A stretch of DNA of 43,640 nt, from contig NZ_JAICZW010000185.1 in the NCBI RefSeq assembly GCF_029057325.1, positions 1 to 43,640 of the forward strand, given 5' to 3'. Numbering within the stretch: position 1 is the first letter of the stretch; each line of letters starts with the position of its first letter. Under the pieces are notes generated by a model. The model saw only the letters and a program-made list of their open reading frames with translations, was not told the DNA's origin and did not search any database. Origin of the DNA: Bacteroides sp. (GTDB lineage: Bacteria > Bacteroidota > Bacteroidia > Bacteroidales > Bacteroidaceae). The position numbers and the translations under genes are program-made. This document shows, piece after piece, positions 41,306-43,640 of the stretch.

Positions 41306-42262
41306 TTATAAAATCGGTATGATATATACTACTTCCCACCCATTGATAGTAATAACAATGTTGGTATCTCCATCCATGTTGATGACAACATCGTACCTTG
41401 GTTCGCGGTCGAAATCCTCCTGCGTGTTGTAGTGTCCGGTGGCTTGCATGGTTTCCACCAGATCTTTGTCAAAGACGATCTTGCCTTCTTTGTCCTTCAC
41501 CACTAAGCGGAAGGAGCGGCCGATGGTCAGGCGCATCAGATTAAGCTCCGAGATGGCTCTTCCGGGGGTGATGTAGGTGTTATACGGGAGGTTGGTGATG
41601 GTCTCCGCTTTCTTGCCGAAGCTGTTGTCGGCCAGGTAGCGGGCATTGGTACCCGTACAATATACTTCGTAGGGCACGTCTGTAGCGTCTGCCCTGCTTT
41701 GCCCCACCCTCTTATCCTTTACGGTGACGGTGAGCAGTTTGGTATCTTTCATCAGGTCAACGGTGGTGAACTCTTCAGGCCAATAGACCGAGGTCACGTC
41801 AGCCTTTCCGTGGTAAAGGTCATCCAGCTCTACCAGAGGCTGTCCGTTGTTTTCAGCAGTGAGCATGAAGTTGCTAATGTGTGTAACCCCTTTCTTCAAC
41901 TCGCTCTGAAACGCCGTTTCGTCGGCATTGGTCTCGCCGATGCGGTACATGGTGCCCAGCGGACCTCCCCACGTCACGGTGGTGTAGTTTCCCGGCGGTA
42001 GCGGCAGCAACATCTTCCAGTCGTTGGTGAGGTGCTTGCCCTCATCGGAAAAACGGTCGTAGTAAAGTCCATTCTCGTCGAATACGTAAACGGTAACCTT
42101 GCCCACTTCGTCCCCGAAAAGGTTGGTGTAGTCCGGGTTAAGCGAGTAATCAAACTTCAGCAGCACTCCGGGGTTACATTCGGAGCGGTCTTCCTTGATG
42201 CAACCCGAAAAGCCGCAGAGCAAGGCAGTTGTCAGAAGCATTGTCTTGATTGAATATTTCAT
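41306..42262 (-). CDS. FimB/Mfa2-family fimbrial anchor lipoprotein
   Basis: A 318-residue lipoprotein with lipobox GFSGCI (Cys21). The Mfa2/FimB signature is clear: C-x-PGVLLKFDYSLNPDYTNLFGDEVGKVTVYVFDENGLYYDRF, LLPLPPGNYTTVTWGG (given here as separate motifs), and a second domain with LTVTVKDKRV and TYITPGRAISELNLMRLTIG. Unlike its four fimbrillin-like neighbours it lacks the N-terminal T/S-R-A processing site, as expected of an anchor that stays lipidated in the outer membrane and limits fibre length. It lies 142 bp after the shaft gene, past a hairpin. Confidence 0.9.
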   Translation of the reverse strand: MKYSIKTMLLTTALLCGFSGCIKEDRSECNPGVLLKFDYSLNPDYTNLFGDEVGKVTVYVFDENGLYYDRFSDEGKHLTNDWKMLLPLPPGNYTTVTWGGPLGTMYRIGETNADETAFQSELKKGVTHISNFMLTAENNGQPLVELDDLYHGKADVTSVYWPEEFTTVDLMKDTKLLTVTVKDKRVGQSRADATDVPYEVYCTGTNARYLADNSFGKKAETITNLPYNTYITPGRAISELNLMRLTIGRSFRLVVKDKEGKIVFDKDLVETMQATGHYNTQEDFDREPRYDVVINMDGDTNIVITINGWEVVYIIPIL

Positions 42263-42324
42263 CGCAAGTAGTTTATCTGTAGTTGTATAAATCTATGTAA
42301 ATCAAAATAAAGAGATTGGAAAGG

Positions 42325-42359
42325 GAGGATGCACCGCGATTTCCGGCAGGTGCATCCTC
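42325..42359 (-). terminator. Attenuator-like hairpin between shaft and anchor genes
   Basis: GAGGATGCACC (42325-42335) pairs with GGTGCATCCTC (42349-42359): an 11-bp perfect stem and 13-nt loop, 45 bp after the shaft gene stop. On the minus strand it is followed by CCTTTCCAATC, pyrimidine-rich but not a U-run. It would suit partial termination or protection of an abundant shaft mRNA. Confidence 0.6.
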
Positions 42360-42404
42360 GCCTTTAGGGTCTATAGGTCAATTTCTCTTTTGTAAGAAAA
42401 AGGA

Positions 42405-43628
42405 TTAATGGAAATCAGGAGTTACAGGAACACCAATCCAAGGCATAACTGTTACGGTCGCAGTTACACTCTTTGTTCCTTCATAAGGAACGTCTGTCAA
42501 ATCATTGATATCGAACTGCAAATCATTGATACGATATACGTTACGTCTTGCGAATGTCAACACAGGTGTATTCTGTCCATCTGCTTGCTTATATCCAATG
42601 ATAGTTAGATACTTATTTCTTCGTTCAGCAACACCTTCCATTTTAACACTTAACTCAATAACGATATTTGCTACGTCATAAACACCATCAACTTGCTCTC
42701 CATTTTGTTTACCTGCAAGCACAGGATATCCCCAACATTTATTTTCCGTCGGGCAGTTAACTTCACAGATAGCACCTGTTGTTGTAGATACCGTACTTCC
42801 GATAGGAGTCGTATATTCGTCACACATAAAGCCAAAACCATCAGTTTCGTAGGTCTCTGCTGTGTATTCTGTCGTAACAGAACCATGCTCTTCTCTTGTA
42901 GTTGCTCGGTCTTCTGCAGGTGCATTCTTTTCAGGATCCAATTTACCTTCAGAATAAAAACGATTAACGTAAATGCCCTTCAATTGGAAATCTTCAATGT
43001 TCACCACATCGGCTCCCTCAACTTTCATAGCTGTAAGCTTTTGGATTTCCAAGCGAGATGATACAGGAGTAATCTGTACATTTGCAGTTGCTGCGCCGTC
43101 TCCTCCGTCCGCAATACCTGCAAGTCCTGTCATTAAAGAGTTTTGTTGAGCGAAAACATGTTCCATTTCATCAGCTCTTTTAACCAGTCCTTTCAAATAA
43201 ATAGTAGTGTTTCTTGCCGCATCCAAGTTTCCTGTTTGAATGGGTGTGTTTTCATTGGCAACCACATAGATTTGGGTGGCAGTTGCAGGCACACCTGTAA
43301 GAGCGATGGTAGCAACACGTTCGGTTGTCCCCGCATTATTTAAAGTAGCAACTGCTGCTGCAAGTTCGGCTTCGTTCTTTGCTTGCGATTCAGCATCAAT
43401 TTCCAATCTTCTACTATCAGAGGTGAAAAAATAAGCTTTTAAATCCAACACATTGTTGAATAATCCGGCAGCAGATGTTTCTACCGCTCTGGTTTGTTCC
43501 GTTCTACCCAATGATAACTTAAGCAATACCTTGTCACCATCTTTTTGATTTGTAATGTCTTCATCATTACTACATGCCGCGAATGCCAAACCGGCCAAAC
43601 CCAGCATAAAATACTTGTTAAACTTCAT
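42405..43628 (-). CDS. Mfa1-family fimbrial shaft (major) subunit precursor
   Basis: A 407-residue lipoprotein precursor with lipobox AFAACS (Cys19). Fimbrillin traits: VLLKLSLGRTEQTRAVETSA (Arg47 as probable Rgp-type site, freeing the donor-strand groove), LDLKAYFFTSD, ATQIYVVANENTP, SRLEIQKLTAMKV, and the C-terminal ARRNVYRINDLQFD...TATVTVMPWIGVPV. It should be lipidated, cleaved and assembled by strand exchange into the shaft. It is the first gene of the operon; its promoter lies beyond 43640. The gene is AT-richer than the following four, common for antigenically variable shaft genes. Confidence 0.88.
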   Translation of the reverse strand: MKFNKYFMLGLAGLAFAACSNDEDITNQKDGDKVLLKLSLGRTEQTRAVETSAAGLFNNVLDLKAYFFTSDSRRLEIDAESQAKNEAELAAAVATLNNAGTTERVATIALTGVPATATQIYVVANENTPIQTGNLDAARNTTIYLKGLVKRADEMEHVFAQQNSLMTGLAGIADGGDGAATANVQITPVSSRLEIQKLTAMKVEGADVVNIEDFQLKGIYVNRFYSEGKLDPEKNAPAEDRATTREEHGSVTTEYTAETYETDGFGFMCDEYTTPIGSTVSTTTGAICEVNCPTENKCWGYPVLAGKQNGEQVDGVYDVANIVIELSVKMEGVAERRNKYLTIIGYKQADGQNTPVLTFARRNVYRINDLQFDINDLTDVPYEGTKSVTATVTVMPWIGVPVTPDFH

Positions 43629-43640
43629 AATAATATTATT

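Overview
The window looks like chromosomal DNA of a Bacteroides species (Bacteroidales). The reasons are a SusC/SusD pair behind an ECF sigma/FecR pair with an STN-domain receptor, a type V (FimA/Mfa) fimbrial operon, a DUF4292-TPR-dut cluster, DUF5106 thioredoxin-like proteins, and several promoters of the Bacteroides type (TTTG about 19-21 nt upstream of TAnnTTTG). No phage, IS transposase, tRNA, rRNA or CRISPR is visible.

Left part (1-9100, mostly minus strand): an Rpn-family PD-(D/E)XK protein with a 12-bp tandem repeat tail, an outer-membrane TonB-dependent receptor, an MgtC/DUF4010 membrane protein, a 44-residue membrane protein followed by a CYTH phosphatase, a frameshift-free prfB with its promoter and terminator, and a long-chain acyl-CoA synthetase. 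Middle (9100-22000): a small beta-barrel protein, an ArgE-like M20 deacylase, an MNT/HEPN toxin-antitoxin pair, an EnvC-like factor, DUF4292 and TPR proteins, dut divergent from dgt, aspA, a PepSY-like protein and typA.

Right part: an ECF sigma - FecR - SusC - SusD - metallophosphatase locus (22197-30414) that probably senses and imports one nutrient. Then come two paralogous DUF5106 thioredoxin-like genes (30491-31456 and 33544-34434) separated by an AT-richer island. The island holds a tight three-gene operon: a HEPN protein with an RX5H motif, an unrecognised protein with a disordered Ser/Thr/Ala-rich tail, and a SecB-like chaperone. I read it as a candidate toxin-antitoxin-chaperone (TAC) module with a HEPN toxin, and it is my best candidate for an undescribed system. 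The window ends with a five-gene fimbrial operon read leftwards: Mfa1-like shaft, Mfa2-like anchor and three large fimbrillin-like or tip proteins, with the second thioredoxin-like gene at its tail.

The other striking signal is non-coding. Three intergenic arrays (7041-7128, 15894-15981, 22859-22946) are each exactly 88 bp, made of four 22-bp units. Each unit is a roughly palindromic 16-bp core (7-bp arms around 2 bp) plus a 6-bp linker. Two arrays share sequence; the third has the same geometry with an unrelated sequence.
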